Below are positions 51,379 through 61,814 of a DNA stretch of 64,000 nucleotides, one piece after another. The notes under the pieces are model-generated. The model was not told the DNA's origin. It was given only the letters and a program-made list of their open reading frames with translations, and searched no databases. Source of the stretch: Myxococcales bacterium (GTDB taxonomy: Bacteria > UBA10199 > 2-02-FULL-44-16 > JAAZCA01); NCBI GenBank assembly GCA_012513515.1, contig JAAZCA010000003.1, forward strand, positions 9,904 through 73,903. The letters are read 5' to 3'. The position numbers and the translations under genes were made by a program. How positions within the stretch are numbered: position 1 is the first letter of the stretch; every line of letters begins with the position of its first letter.

Positions 51379-51972
51379 TCAGCTCTCAAGTTCGACATTC
51401 CAGTAGCTGAAGTCGACCATATTTACAAACGGCTTCCATTCCTCATAACCGGAAAGAAGATTCAAACCCGAGAACGGGGTCATATGAGGACGCACCGGTT
51501 TTTTGAGAAGACGCATGCCGGCCTCTTCCGGAGTGCATCCACCTTTTGTCAGGTTGCACTTGCGGCAGCTAGCGACAACATTTTCCCATGTCGTGCTGCC
51601 ACCGCGAGAACGAGGGATCACGTGGTCGATGTTTAGCTGCGTGCGTTTGAACCTAAGGCCGCAATACTGGCAGGTGTAATTGTCGCGAAGCATTATATTC
51701 ATACGCGAAAAACGAACGGTCCTCTTTGGAAGTCGGTCGTAGGTGGCGAGTATCAAGACGCGCGGCACGCGTATCGCCTTGCCGATAACTCCCACGGTTT
51801 CATCATTGACGCTGGCAGAAAGCTCGGCCCAGCTTTTGAAATCGAATGTCTTGAATTCGCGATCGACGGCATGCGCAATGCCTGAGACGAGCATGCAGAA
51901 AGCCCTGCGCACGGTCACTACGTTGACCGGCATATAGTGTTTATTCAGGACTAGAACCGACGAGGATAACAT
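51379..51972 (-). CDS. HNH endonuclease
   Basis: 197 residues with CQYCGLRF, LNIDHVIPRSRGGS, WENVVASCRKCN (HNH core about 105-150) and a C-terminal extension. The family is widespread in bacteria, always near housekeeping genes, with unknown biological target. It lies 39 bases downstream of pyrD. Confidence 0.9.
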   Translation of the reverse strand: MLSSSVLVLNKHYMPVNVVTVRRAFCMLVSGIAHAVDREFKTFDFKSWAELSASVNDETVGVIGKAIRVPRVLILATYDRLPKRTVRFSRMNIMLRDNYTCQYCGLRFKRTQLNIDHVIPRSRGGSTTWENVVASCRKCNLTKGGCTPEEAGMRLLKKPVRPHMTPFSGLNLLSGYEEWKPFVNMVDFSYWNVELES

Positions 51973-52011
51973 CGGCCCGATGGTATCCTGAAATAGGCGT
52001 CAGATCAAGCT

Positions 52012-52935
52012 TTAGCTGGTTAAAGACCTCATCTTCCCGCGTATCTGATCGATCGATGTAAAACCGTGGGTCAAGCAATAATTCTTAATTCCGCTCACGA
52101 TATCCCATGCGGTGGAAGGTTTAACAAAATTTGCAGTGCCGACCTGTATTGCCGACGCACCGGCGAGCAAAAATTCGGCGGCATCAGAGGAGTTCATTAT
52201 TCCGCCAAGCCCAACTATAGGAATTTTAACCGCACGAGAGGCATCGTACACCAGTTTCAGGGCTATCGGCTTGACCGCAGGGCCGGAAAGACCGCCGCTA
52301 CCGTTGGTGAGGACCGGTTTCATCCTCACCGAATCGATCGCCATAGCGGGAACTGTGTTTATGAGCGACAATGCATCGGCCCCGACATCTTCCATGGCAC
52401 GCGCCATCTGTCGAATATCGGAGACCTGAGGCGAGAGCTTCACCATCAGAAAACCACCGTAGGATTTGCGGACTCTGTCGATGACTTTTTTTGCCATCTC
52501 GGGATCGGTGCCGAACTGAACTCCGCCAGCCTTCACATTTGGACAGGAGATATTAACCTCGATCCCGGCGATGCCATTCACTCCTTCGAAAGAGCTGGAG
52601 ACCTCCTCGTACTCTTCAATGCTGGAGCCGAAGACGTTGACGATGACCGTCGCCATTTTCGATACGAGAAATGGAAGCTTTTCGGAGAGAAATTTTTCAA
52701 CCCCGACATTGGCAAGGCCGATGGCATTGATCATCCCAGATGGGGTCTCGACGATGCGAGGCATCGGGTTCCCTTCGCGGGGCTTCAGAGATATTCCCTT
52801 GGTGACGACAGCGCCAAGCGCCGCGAGATTGAACATCTCGGAAAATTCCTCGCCATATCCGAAGGTGCCCGAAGCGACCATGACGGGATTTTTAAGTTCG
52901 AGTTTGCCTATTCTGGTTTTAAGTAAATCGGGCAT
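52012..52935 (-). CDS. pyrD: Dihydroorotate dehydrogenase, class 1B catalytic subunit
   Basis: 307 residues: TRIGKLELKNPVMVASGTFG, EVNISCPNVKAGG (catalytic Cys), LSPQVSDIRQMA, LINTVPAMAID and VGLGGIMNSSDAAEFLLAGA (FMN phosphate). With PyrK, encoded just upstream, it passes electrons from dihydroorotate to NAD+. The pairing with PyrK shows it is the NAD-linked 1B enzyme. Confidence 0.96.
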   Translation of the reverse strand: MPDLLKTRIGKLELKNPVMVASGTFGYGEEFSEMFNLAALGAVVTKGISLKPREGNPMPRIVETPSGMINAIGLANVGVEKFLSEKLPFLVSKMATVIVNVFGSSIEEYEEVSSSFEGVNGIAGIEVNISCPNVKAGGVQFGTDPEMAKKVIDRVRKSYGGFLMVKLSPQVSDIRQMARAMEDVGADALSLINTVPAMAIDSVRMKPVLTNGSGGLSGPAVKPIALKLVYDASRAVKIPIVGLGGIMNSSDAAEFLLAGASAIQVGTANFVKPSTAWDIVSGIKNYCLTHGFTSIDQIRGKMRSLTS

Positions 52936-52964
52936 CGTTTATCTTCTCCATCGCGGAAAAATCA

Positions 52965-53738
52965 TTAGCCGTTATCCCACATCAGATCATTCACGTCAAA
53001 AACCGGTCCCTCGCGGCAGGTCCTCACGTAACCGCCGGATACATCTTTGCACACGCAGCCGAGACATACCCCTATCCCGCACCCCATGTATCTCTCGGTG
53101 GAAACCTGTGCGGGCAATGAATTCTTTTTTGAAATTGCTGCTACTGCCTTCAGCAAGCCTTCCGGACCGCATGCGAAGATGGAGGGTGAATAGAAAGATG
53201 CAAGTTCCGCACACAGAAGCTCGGTGATCAACCCGCACCTTCCCAAAGAACCATCTTCGGTAGAAAGATGAACAGCGACTCCGATCTCATCCAGTTGATC
53301 GATATAAAAAAGATCGCTGCGGCTCTTTCCGCCGTAGAACAGATGGGGAGAATAACCGTTTTCACGAAGCAGCGAGGCAAGCCCGAAAATGGGAGCTATC
53401 CCGTATCCTCCCGCGATTAGAAGCGGGGTCGAATTCGACTCGAGCTTTGAGATATCGAACCCATGTCCGCAGGGGCCTAAAACATCTATCTCCGTTTCTC
53501 TCTTCGCCTCCGCAAGCAGACGAGTTCCTCTGCCGACTACTTTGTAGCATATTTCGAGTTCACCTTTGGAAAGTCCCGCGATTCCAAAGGGCCTGCGCAG
53601 AAAGACCTCATTGCCAGGAATGGAAAGCATGACGAACTGACCCGGCACGAATCCTTCCCAGGCGACGCGAATGCGCATCATATGAAGGTTATCGCTCACC
53701 TTTTCATTCAGGGAAATTTTGCAGCGTTCATCTTTCAA
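52965..53738 (-). CDS. pyrK: Dihydroorotate dehydrogenase electron-transfer subunit PyrK
   Basis: Start taken at TTG 53738, with GGAGG four bases upstream and no overlap with rimI; a GTG at 53777 is possible. About 257 residues: FAD domain (RPFGIAGLSKG, PGQFVML), NAD domain (GGYGIAPIFGLA) and a C-terminal [2Fe-2S] site with CGIGVCLGCVCK and CREGPVF. It transfers electrons from PyrD to NAD+. Confidence 0.93.
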   Translation of the reverse strand: MKDERCKISLNEKVSDNLHMMRIRVAWEGFVPGQFVMLSIPGNEVFLRRPFGIAGLSKGELEICYKVVGRGTRLLAEAKRETEIDVLGPCGHGFDISKLESNSTPLLIAGGYGIAPIFGLASLLRENGYSPHLFYGGKSRSDLFYIDQLDEIGVAVHLSTEDGSLGRCGLITELLCAELASFYSPSIFACGPEGLLKAVAAISKKNSLPAQVSTERYMGCGIGVCLGCVCKDVSGGYVRTCREGPVFDVNDLMWDNG

Positions 53739-53758
53739 TCGACCTCCGGCATCGAAAT

Positions 53759-54223
53759 CTAAACGACATTCATACACATAACAAGGGCGTCTGCACCATC
53801 GTCCTGATAGTAATTTTTTCGAACTCCGATGATTTTAAAACCGAGGGACTCATAAAGGTTCTTGGCTGAAACGTTATAATGCCTGACCAAGAGATATATG
53901 CGCTCAACATCATAACCGCGAGCGAGATCGAGCATTTTATTCAGCATTCTTCTGCCGATGCCCTTCCTTCGCCACGATGATTTTACAGCAAAGGTATGAA
54001 GTTCCATCTCATCATAGATCCGCTGTATCAACATATAGGCAACGACCTCGTCTCCGGATTTTGCCACCCACATCTCGACCGTATCCAGCGCCACCACTTC
54101 CTCGTAGGACTGCCTCGACCACGGAAGGGTGAAAGCCTCGACCTCGATCTTCATTATTTCATCGATCTGAGACGGGTCGAACCTAACGATGTTCAATTCG
54201 CTGCCCTTTGAATTTTCGCTCAT
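53759..54223 (-). CDS. rimI: Ribosomal-protein-alanine N-acetyltransferase RimI
   Basis: 154-residue GNAT enzyme with IMKIEVEAFTLPWSRQSYEE, RRKGIGRRMLNKML (acetyl-CoA loop), LLVRHYNVSAKNLYESLGF and a C-terminal Cys-Met end. It likely acetylates the N-terminus of ribosomal protein S18. Three bases after eno. Confidence 0.9.
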   Translation of the reverse strand: MSENSKGSELNIVRFDPSQIDEIMKIEVEAFTLPWSRQSYEEVVALDTVEMWVAKSGDEVVAYMLIQRIYDEMELHTFAVKSSWRRKGIGRRMLNKMLDLARGYDVERIYLLVRHYNVSAKNLYESLGFKIIGVRKNYYQDDGADALVMCMNVV

Positions 54224-54226
54224 CTG

Positions 54227-55537
<1,311 letters not shown>

Positions 55538-55639
55538 TTAAAATTTGGGTGAGAGGGCTACATCATAAAGGCGTGCGTGTCAATTGATGGGAAAAGGAAG
55601 ATTTTTAGGCGTAATCGAGTCGCCGTTCGATATGATTAG

Positions 55640-55997
55640 CTAGCGTTTGAGGGCTAAGAGTATCTCTTTCCTCAGTTCAGTGAAAAAAACTTTCGAGATC
55701 GTTCAGGTCGATCTCCTTCAGCATCCTCGGCAAAACCCGGATATTTTCGGCGTCGAGAATGACTTTGACCCACTGAAACGCCTCGATGTCGGCATCCTTG
55801 TTCTTCGCGAGCTCTATCACCTTCATTATGTCGAAATTCAGGAACGGCTTGAGAAAATACAGATCCACATAGCTTTTGGGATCAAACCTGCCATAGATAG
55901 CCAGCGCTTTGTTGAGCCCGATATTGAGCGGGCAATCCACCATAAAATCGCCCTTGAGCTCTGGCGCACCGAGGCGGGGATAGATGATCCGTATCAA
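55640..55997 (-). pseudogene. Truncated, frameshifted nucleotidyltransferase (AbiEii-like) remnant
   Basis: The readable part (55677-55997) resembles the C-terminal half of AbiEii/DUF1814 nucleotidyltransferases: NIGLNKALAIYGRFDPKSYVDLYFLK, then a helical end. The N-terminal catalytic half is missing. A run of seven T (A at 55683-55689 on plus) breaks the frame: with one base shifted, ESFF continues as TELRKEILLALKR and stops at 55640, a natural C-terminus. The fragment begins inside the last bases of miaA (TTG 55997). It is most likely a relic; the family call is from memory. Confidence 0.55.
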
Positions 55998-56902
55998 ATA
56001 ATTTTTTGAAGAACTTCCGATTCGATCAGTGAAATTTCTAAAGGCTCAAACCACTTTATCTCCGAGTCCGCCCGAAACCAGGTCATCTGGCGTTTGGCGT
56101 AGCGGCGACTGTTTCTCTTTATAAGCCTTACCGCCTCATCGAGGGATACCTCTCCGGCGAGGTGCGAAACGAGCTCCTTGTAGCCTACCGCCGAGAAGGG
56201 TTGGGCAGCGCTGTCATATCTGTCGAGAAGCGCACGAACCTCTTCGAGAAGGCCCGCTGCCATCATCGAATCGACGCGGGCGTCGATGCGGCGATAGAGC
56301 TCCTCCCTTTCGATGTTGAGGCCGATTTTCAACGCATCGTAACGACGGCTGGAAAATTCATGGCCGGAGCGAAACTCGCTCGCTGGAGATCCGGCGAGTT
56401 GAAATATTTCAAGAGCGCGGATTATCCTGATTTTGTCGTTGGGATGTATTGAAGAGGACGATTGAGGGTCGACCCTTTCAAGCTCTTCGTAAAGCGCCGC
56501 AAGGCCCTCGGCTTTCGCACGGGATTCGAGCTCTGCCCTCAGCGCGGGATCGGACTCCGGCGCCTCACAGATCCCGAATTCGAGCATACGGAGATACATC
56601 CCTGTTCCTCCAACGACAAAGGGAATCATGCCGCGCGATGAGATGTCATCGATCGCAGCATCGGCGCGTCTTAAAAATTTTTCAGCATCGAAACGTTCGG
56701 ACGGATCGCAGATGTCGATCAGATGATGCGGCACCTCGCGAAGCTCTTCTTCGAACGGCTTCGCCGTGCCTATATCAAAGCCACGCCAGATCTGCTGGGA
56801 ATCGGCAGAGACGATCTCGCCGGAACATCCCTTCGCCAGAAATATAGCCAAGGCGCTCTTCCCTGACGCCGTCGGTCCGCATATGACTATTATCTTTTTC
56901 AT
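55994..56902 (-). CDS. miaA: tRNA dimethylallyltransferase MiaA
   Basis: 303 residues from ATG 56902 (frame open to 56950 through repeat-like spacer). P-loop GPTASGKSALA, SADSQQIWRGFDIGTAKP, FVVGGTGMYLRML and KRQMTWFRADSEIKWFE. It adds a prenyl group to A37 of tRNAs reading UNN codons. Ribosome site weak. Confidence 0.95.
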   Translation of the reverse strand: MKKIIVICGPTASGKSALAIFLAKGCSGEIVSADSQQIWRGFDIGTAKPFEEELREVPHHLIDICDPSERFDAEKFLRRADAAIDDISSRGMIPFVVGGTGMYLRMLEFGICEAPESDPALRAELESRAKAEGLAALYEELERVDPQSSSSIHPNDKIRIIRALEIFQLAGSPASEFRSGHEFSSRRYDALKIGLNIEREELYRRIDARVDSMMAAGLLEEVRALLDRYDSAAQPFSAVGYKELVSHLAGEVSLDEAVRLIKRNSRRYAKRQMTWFRADSEIKWFEPLEISLIESEVLQKII

Positions 56903-56910
56903 AGTTAGCG

Positions 56911-56998
56911 TCATCAACCATCGACCAAATTCGAACGCGCGCATGATCAATAGTCGACGCTCAATTGTCCATGGTCGATTAAAAATTAATGGTCAATC
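56911..56998. repeat. Degenerate 7-base tandem repeats between miaA and mutL
   Basis: The stretch reads as successive 7-base words close to TCAATTG/TCGACCA (for example TCAATAG, TCGACGC, TCAATTG, TCCATGG, TCGATTA at about 56947-56981). ATCGACCAT and ATGGTCGAT also form an inverted pair. No gene. It resembles short tandem repeat islands. Confidence 0.45.
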
Positions 56999-58732
56999 CC
57001 TCTTGAACCACTTTTCGATCTCCTGCGGGTCAATTTTTACGAGCGCCGGACGCCCGTGGGGACAATGAGTGACCCTTTCCCTCACAACATCGTGAACAAG
57101 GGCCGCCACCTCCGCATCAGAAAGCCTATCCCCGCTTCGAATCTGTGAATGACATGCGATCCTCGTCAGTATCCTATTTACCGCATCATCTGCGGATGAC
57201 GAAGCGCCGAGCTCCTCAAGATCCGAGGCGAGATCGGAAAGGAATCCTGCCAGAGAAATTCCGGCGAGCATCTCCGGTACGCTTTTCACCACGACGGAAT
57301 TACCGCCGAAGTGCTCTATCTCGAACCCCGCTTCCGAGAGTGCTCCAAAATGTTCCATGACGTGAGCCAGCTCCTTAGGGCTGAGTTCGACCCTCTCCGG
57401 AATCAACAGGCGTTGCCCTGCGACACCCCCGCGGGAACGCTGATTCTTCAGCGCCTCAAATCCTAACCTCTCATGAGCGGCGTGCTGGTCTATAACGACG
57501 AGCGAGCGGTTCTCATCCTCGCAGAGGATATAGGAAAGTCCCAGCTGTCCTATCGGACGAAGCCGCGGCAGGTCTTGTGAAGTGAAGAAAAGATCGCGGT
57601 GCTCCAAATTCCTTTTCTCACCTGACGCAAAATTCGAAAAACCCCTTAAGGGCTGACACTCTCGCCTTTCCTCAAAACGCATGATCGCATTTTCCACACC
57701 AGGAAATCGAACCGATCCCGCAGAGGTCGGAAAACCGCTCTGCAGCCCTTTGCGCATGGCGGATTTTAGAAACTCATAGACGGCTCCGGAGTTGGCGAAC
57801 CTCACCTCGCGCTTCGTAGGATGTACGTTGACGTCAACTTTCGAAGGATCGATCCGCATCCAGAGAATCGCCGCCGGGTACCTGTCTCGCAAAGTCCCGT
57901 CCCCCAACGCCGAAGTCACGGCATGGATGAGAAGCCTGTCGCGCACCGGACGCCCGTTCAGAAAGATATGGATATCCTTTCCGCCGCGCCTTCCGTTTTC
58001 CGAAACCCATCCCTCCACGGAAATTTCTGGGGCCGGTTCGTAAATTTTTTTTAGTCCGGCCGAAACCGAATCGCCAACGAGGGAGATAATCCGCGATTTC
58101 ATCGCATCATCGTCGGCGAAGTCGGCGGCATGTGCACAGAGGCGCTCCTTGCCATCACATGACAGGTCAAATCTCACCGAGGGGTTGGCAAGCGCCAGGG
58201 CAACTACGGAATCGTGAACGTGGCCAAACTCCACAGCATCCGATTTTAAAAATTTCATGCGCGCCGGAACGTTGCCGAAAAGTTTTTTAACCGAGACCCG
58301 CGTACCCGAAGGACATCCAGCTGGATGAGGGCCATCGGCCGCACCGAAAGAGAGAATGATACGCGACCCTTCGAGCGCCTCCGAAGCAGGCCTCGATTCT
58401 ATCTCCATTTCTGAGACTGCCCCTATAGCAGCAAGCGCTTCCCCCCTAAAGCCTAGCGTGTGTAAATTCCACAGATCCGATTCGCTGCGAATTTTGCTCG
58501 TCGCATGTTTCAAAACACACTTAGCGAGGTCATCTCGACCCATCCCGCATCCATCGTCCTCGACCGAGATGAGCCCCCTCCCCCCTCCGCGTATCACAAT
58601 CTTTATCCTGCTCGCGCCGGCATCGATGGAGTTTTCAATCAGCTCCTTAACAACCGAGGCCGGCCTCTCTACCACCTCTCCGGCGGCGATCTTTTCCACC
58701 AGATCAACCGGCAATTCACTAATTATTCCCAT
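56993..58732 (-). CDS. mutL: DNA mismatch repair protein MutL
   Basis: 579 residues: GHKL ATPase with ELIENSIDAGA, DDGCGMGRDDL, LHTLGFRGEAL and GTRVSVKKLFGNVPAR, then NGRPV. The C-terminal part has DQHAAHERLGFE, which fits the endonuclease motif DQHA(x)2E(x)4E, and CPHGRP and ACHSQIR. MutL proteins of this type nick DNA themselves; no mutH or mutS is in the window. Divergent from plsB. Confidence 0.96.
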   Translation of the reverse strand: MGIISELPVDLVEKIAAGEVVERPASVVKELIENSIDAGASRIKIVIRGGGRGLISVEDDGCGMGRDDLAKCVLKHATSKIRSESDLWNLHTLGFRGEALAAIGAVSEMEIESRPASEALEGSRIILSFGAADGPHPAGCPSGTRVSVKKLFGNVPARMKFLKSDAVEFGHVHDSVVALALANPSVRFDLSCDGKERLCAHAADFADDDAMKSRIISLVGDSVSAGLKKIYEPAPEISVEGWVSENGRRGGKDIHIFLNGRPVRDRLLIHAVTSALGDGTLRDRYPAAILWMRIDPSKVDVNVHPTKREVRFANSGAVYEFLKSAMRKGLQSGFPTSAGSVRFPGVENAIMRFEERRECQPLRGFSNFASGEKRNLEHRDLFFTSQDLPRLRPIGQLGLSYILCEDENRSLVVIDQHAAHERLGFEALKNQRSRGGVAGQRLLIPERVELSPKELAHVMEHFGALSEAGFEIEHFGGNSVVVKSVPEMLAGISLAGFLSDLASDLEELGASSSADDAVNRILTRIACHSQIRSGDRLSDAEVAALVHDVVRERVTHCPHGRPALVKIDPQEIEKWFKRD

Positions 58733-58861
58733 AAGTTATTCCTTTAAAGCGGCTTTAAGAAAGAATGTCGAAAGTTCCTGGTGGCTTGGACTACCCCCAA
58801 TTCGATACCATTTCAATGGCAAAAGATATCCTCCTTTATGCTTGAAGTAGCGGGGGAATTT

Positions 58862-61522
58862 GTGAAAAATCGCGGGATGATGAGAATATACGACATGACG
58901 ATATCAGACCGGATCATGAAATGGCTCTCTCCGGCTTTCACAAGGCTCTCTGAAAGATGGCCCGAGAGGTTCGGGGTCCCCTCCGAAGATATGCCCCACG
59001 CATCGGCGATGCGCGATCGATGGAACATACAGCATAGGGTCCTCTTCTCAGGAATCCTCGACAGGGTACAGATGGACGCCGAATCGCTTGCGGACCTAAG
59101 GCGACTATCTTCCGAAGGCACGGTAATATACGTCTTCAAAAACCTGGGCCACCTGGAGTATGCTTACTTCAACTCGCTTTTTCTCGAAAATTCCATACCG
59201 CTCGCTGCCTATAACAACTCCGTAACCCTGAAGCGCTGGATGAGATGGGGAGATTTCTTCCGCACCATCAGGAGTGAGGAGGCCAAGATCGCCGTAAGCG
59301 GCGAGATCCCGGACCCCCTCGATGACGGCCTGCTCCCCGAGATGATCGCATCCGGAAAGAGCGCATTTATAAGAGTCCCCGCCTCCGACCTTCTCGACGA
59401 CGGGCTCTTGATGACCGGAGAATCGCGCGCGCTTATCGAAGTGGTAAAGGCCGGCAGGCTCTCCGCCGGAAAAGTCTTCATACTCCCCGTGGAATTTTTA
59501 TGGAGCCGCCGCCCAGACAAGCTGAAAAAATCTCTTTTTGAAATTCTCTTCGGAGAAAAAGAATTTCCGGGAATATTTCGAAGCCTGATTCTTTTTTTGA
59601 GGAGGTTTCGTTCACACGCGCAGGTCGCGATGGGCAAACCGATAGACCTTGGAGAGTTCATAATTGCGTCCGGAGGCTCGGATCAGGATGTCGCCTTAAG
59701 GCTTAAAGGGATGCTGCTCGGCTCGCTCAGGGCCTCGCGCCAGACCGTCACCGGCCCTTTGGTAAAGCCCCGCAGCTGGTTTCTCAACGAAGTGATGTCG
59801 GATCCCGAGCTGGATGAAAGCATCTGCAACATCGCTGCGGATCTCGGTAAGGAGGCGGAGAGCGTGCGTGACCTCGCCGAAAAATACATCCGGGAGATCG
59901 CATCCGACATCGACTACACCTACGTCGAGGTCATGGACAGAATTCTCGGATCGACTCTCAACAGAATCTATGAAAGCTACGAAATTGACACCAAGGGACT
60001 AAAAAGAACGAAGGACCTATACTCGGAAGGCCCGGTAATTCTGGTTCCGAATCACAAGAGCCACGTTGATTATCTCATCCTCTCGCACGTACTCCACAAA
60101 AACGGCATGACCGTTCCGCAGATCGCAGCTGGGATAAACATGAGCTTCTGGCCGATGGGCAAGATCTTCCGACGCTGCGGAGCGTACTTCATACGCCGCG
60201 AGTTCAAGGACAACACGCTCTACAAGGCGGTGCTGGAAACCTATCTTAAAATCCTGCTCAAGGAGGGATATTGCCAAGAATTTTTCATCGAGGGGGGGCG
60301 AAGCAGAACCGGCAAGCTCAGGATGCCCAAGCTCGGGATGATAGCCATGCTTGAACGGGCCGCCAAGAGAGCCGGCTTTTCGAAGCTCTCATTCATGCCG
60401 GTCTCACTGACCTACGACAGGGTCATGGAGGAAGGGAGCTACGTCGCCGAAAGCGAGGGCGCAGACAAGCAACCTGAAAACGCCGGGCAGTTGATAAAAC
60501 TCACGAAATATCTGAAAGGCCGAGCATATAAGCACGGCTCCATATACGTGAGGTTTGGCGAACCGGTTGAAATGTCGGTCGACCAGCCCTCGCCGCAGCA
60601 GGTGCCGGAGATCGGTGAGTCGATAAGCAGGATTCTGAACGACAACTGCGTGATAACTCCCGTGGCGCTGGCGGCTGCATCGCTCCTTTCGCATGGGCGC
60701 AGGGGCGTGACGCTAGAGGAGTTCAACGGGACCTCGAAGCTGATATACGATTACCTTCGCAAGACAAACAACCCCTTCTCTTCCAGATTCGACTCACAGC
60801 TCGAACCCGTCATGATGAAGGCCCTCTCGATGCTTTCCTCGAGACGACTCGTTTCAATAAACATGAGCGCGCTCGGCGACTATATCTCGGTGGGGGAAAC
60901 CAAAAGAAACGAACTGGCCTTTTTTAAAAATAGCATAGCCCATTTTCTCCTCCCTCTATCAGTCGCCTGTATGGAGATATCCAACAGCGGAACGCCTATC
61001 AGGAGGAAGAAGATGCTCGATGACCTTCCGCTGATACGGGATCTTCTCGCCCACGAATTTCGTTTTGAAAGGGAGAGGCTTGGAGAAAACCATCTAAATG
61101 ACGCAATAGATTTTCTGATAGAAAGCGACATCGCTGAACTATCCGCCGAGGGAAATATATATCCCTCTCCCGGCTTCGCGGACAGAATCGAAAATCTGTC
61201 GCGCATCGTAATTCCCTACCTCGAAACGCTTTACATAGCCGCAGTTCATGCCCATGGCATATGCGATCGCGAGTCAGATGAAAAAGAACTCATCGAAAAT
61301 ATGGCTCGCACCGGTACGGATTTGTTGATGCTCGACAGGATAAGACACAAGGAAGCGATAAACAGATTCGACCTCGCGCACACGATACCAACATTGCTCG
61401 AGAATAATCTTCTCACGGAGCTTCCGCTGGAAATAGGGAAAAAAAGGCGGAGGAGATACGGGGTATCCTGTAATAATGAGATGGCGCAAAACATTAAAGT
61501 GGAACTTGAAAAGCTGCTTTAA
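58862..61522 (+). CDS. plsB: Glycerol-3-phosphate 1-O-acyltransferase PlsB-like
   Basis: Start uncertain: GTG 58862 has GGGGGA before it; the frame is open from 58781. About 887 residues. Acyltransferase motifs in order: NHKSHVDYLILSHVL (HxxxxD, about 397), GAYFIRRE, FFIEGGRSRTGK (about 477) and FMPVSLTYDRVME. Long helical N- and C-terminal regions flank these, as in E. coli PlsB. It puts acyl groups on sn-1 of glycerol 3-phosphate at the inner membrane. It is flanked by a site rich in DnaA-box-like words. Confidence 0.9.
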   Translation: MKNRGMMRIYDMTISDRIMKWLSPAFTRLSERWPERFGVPSEDMPHASAMRDRWNIQHRVLFSGILDRVQMDAESLADLRRLSSEGTVIYVFKNLGHLEYAYFNSLFLENSIPLAAYNNSVTLKRWMRWGDFFRTIRSEEAKIAVSGEIPDPLDDGLLPEMIASGKSAFIRVPASDLLDDGLLMTGESRALIEVVKAGRLSAGKVFILPVEFLWSRRPDKLKKSLFEILFGEKEFPGIFRSLILFLRRFRSHAQVAMGKPIDLGEFIIASGGSDQDVALRLKGMLLGSLRASRQTVTGPLVKPRSWFLNEVMSDPELDESICNIAADLGKEAESVRDLAEKYIREIASDIDYTYVEVMDRILGSTLNRIYESYEIDTKGLKRTKDLYSEGPVILVPNHKSHVDYLILSHVLHKNGMTVPQIAAGINMSFWPMGKIFRRCGAYFIRREFKDNTLYKAVLETYLKILLKEGYCQEFFIEGGRSRTGKLRMPKLGMIAMLERAAKRAGFSKLSFMPVSLTYDRVMEEGSYVAESEGADKQPENAGQLIKLTKYLKGRAYKHGSIYVRFGEPVEMSVDQPSPQQVPEIGESISRILNDNCVITPVALAAASLLSHGRRGVTLEEFNGTSKLIYDYLRKTNNPFSSRFDSQLEPVMMKALSMLSSRRLVSINMSALGDYISVGETKRNELAFFKNSIAHFLLPLSVACMEISNSGTPIRRKKMLDDLPLIRDLLAHEFRFERERLGENHLNDAIDFLIESDIAELSAEGNIYPSPGFADRIENLSRIVIPYLETLYIAAVHAHGICDRESDEKELIENMARTGTDLLMLDRIRHKEAINRFDLAHTIPTLLENNLLTELPLEIGKKRRRRYGVSCNNEMAQNIKVELEKLL

Positions 61523-61814
61523 ACCCCCCTCCAATTAAGCCAATCCACTTTTTATTCACATTTGTGGAGAACTTCTTCGTCTTCTACGACGTTCAGCGAC
61601 AAACGGACAGAATGCCTATCTAGCTAATTTATAAGTATATCTTATGCCTATTTATTGGTCAGTTCGATTTCGGGCGCATTTAGGGCTTAAATTATTCGCC
61701 AGAGCTCCAGCTATCCACACCTTTATCCCGAACCACTGTGAAAAACCTTTAGAGGATTTTGATATGATAATTTAAGAATATATTATCTATAAATTCTATA
61801 GTGGGAGGCAGCTT
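61523..61814. other. Intergenic region with DnaA-box-like cluster and AT-rich patch
   Basis: No gene. Four 9-base words resemble the DnaA box TTATCCACA: TTATTCACA (61552-61560), the reverse-strand word at 61563-61571 (TTCTCCACA), CTATCCACA (61711-61719) and the reverse-strand word at 61737-61745 (TTTTTCACA). An AT-rich run, about 61760-61800, follows. This could be a DnaA-bound regulatory site or an origin; chance is not excluded. Confidence 0.4.
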
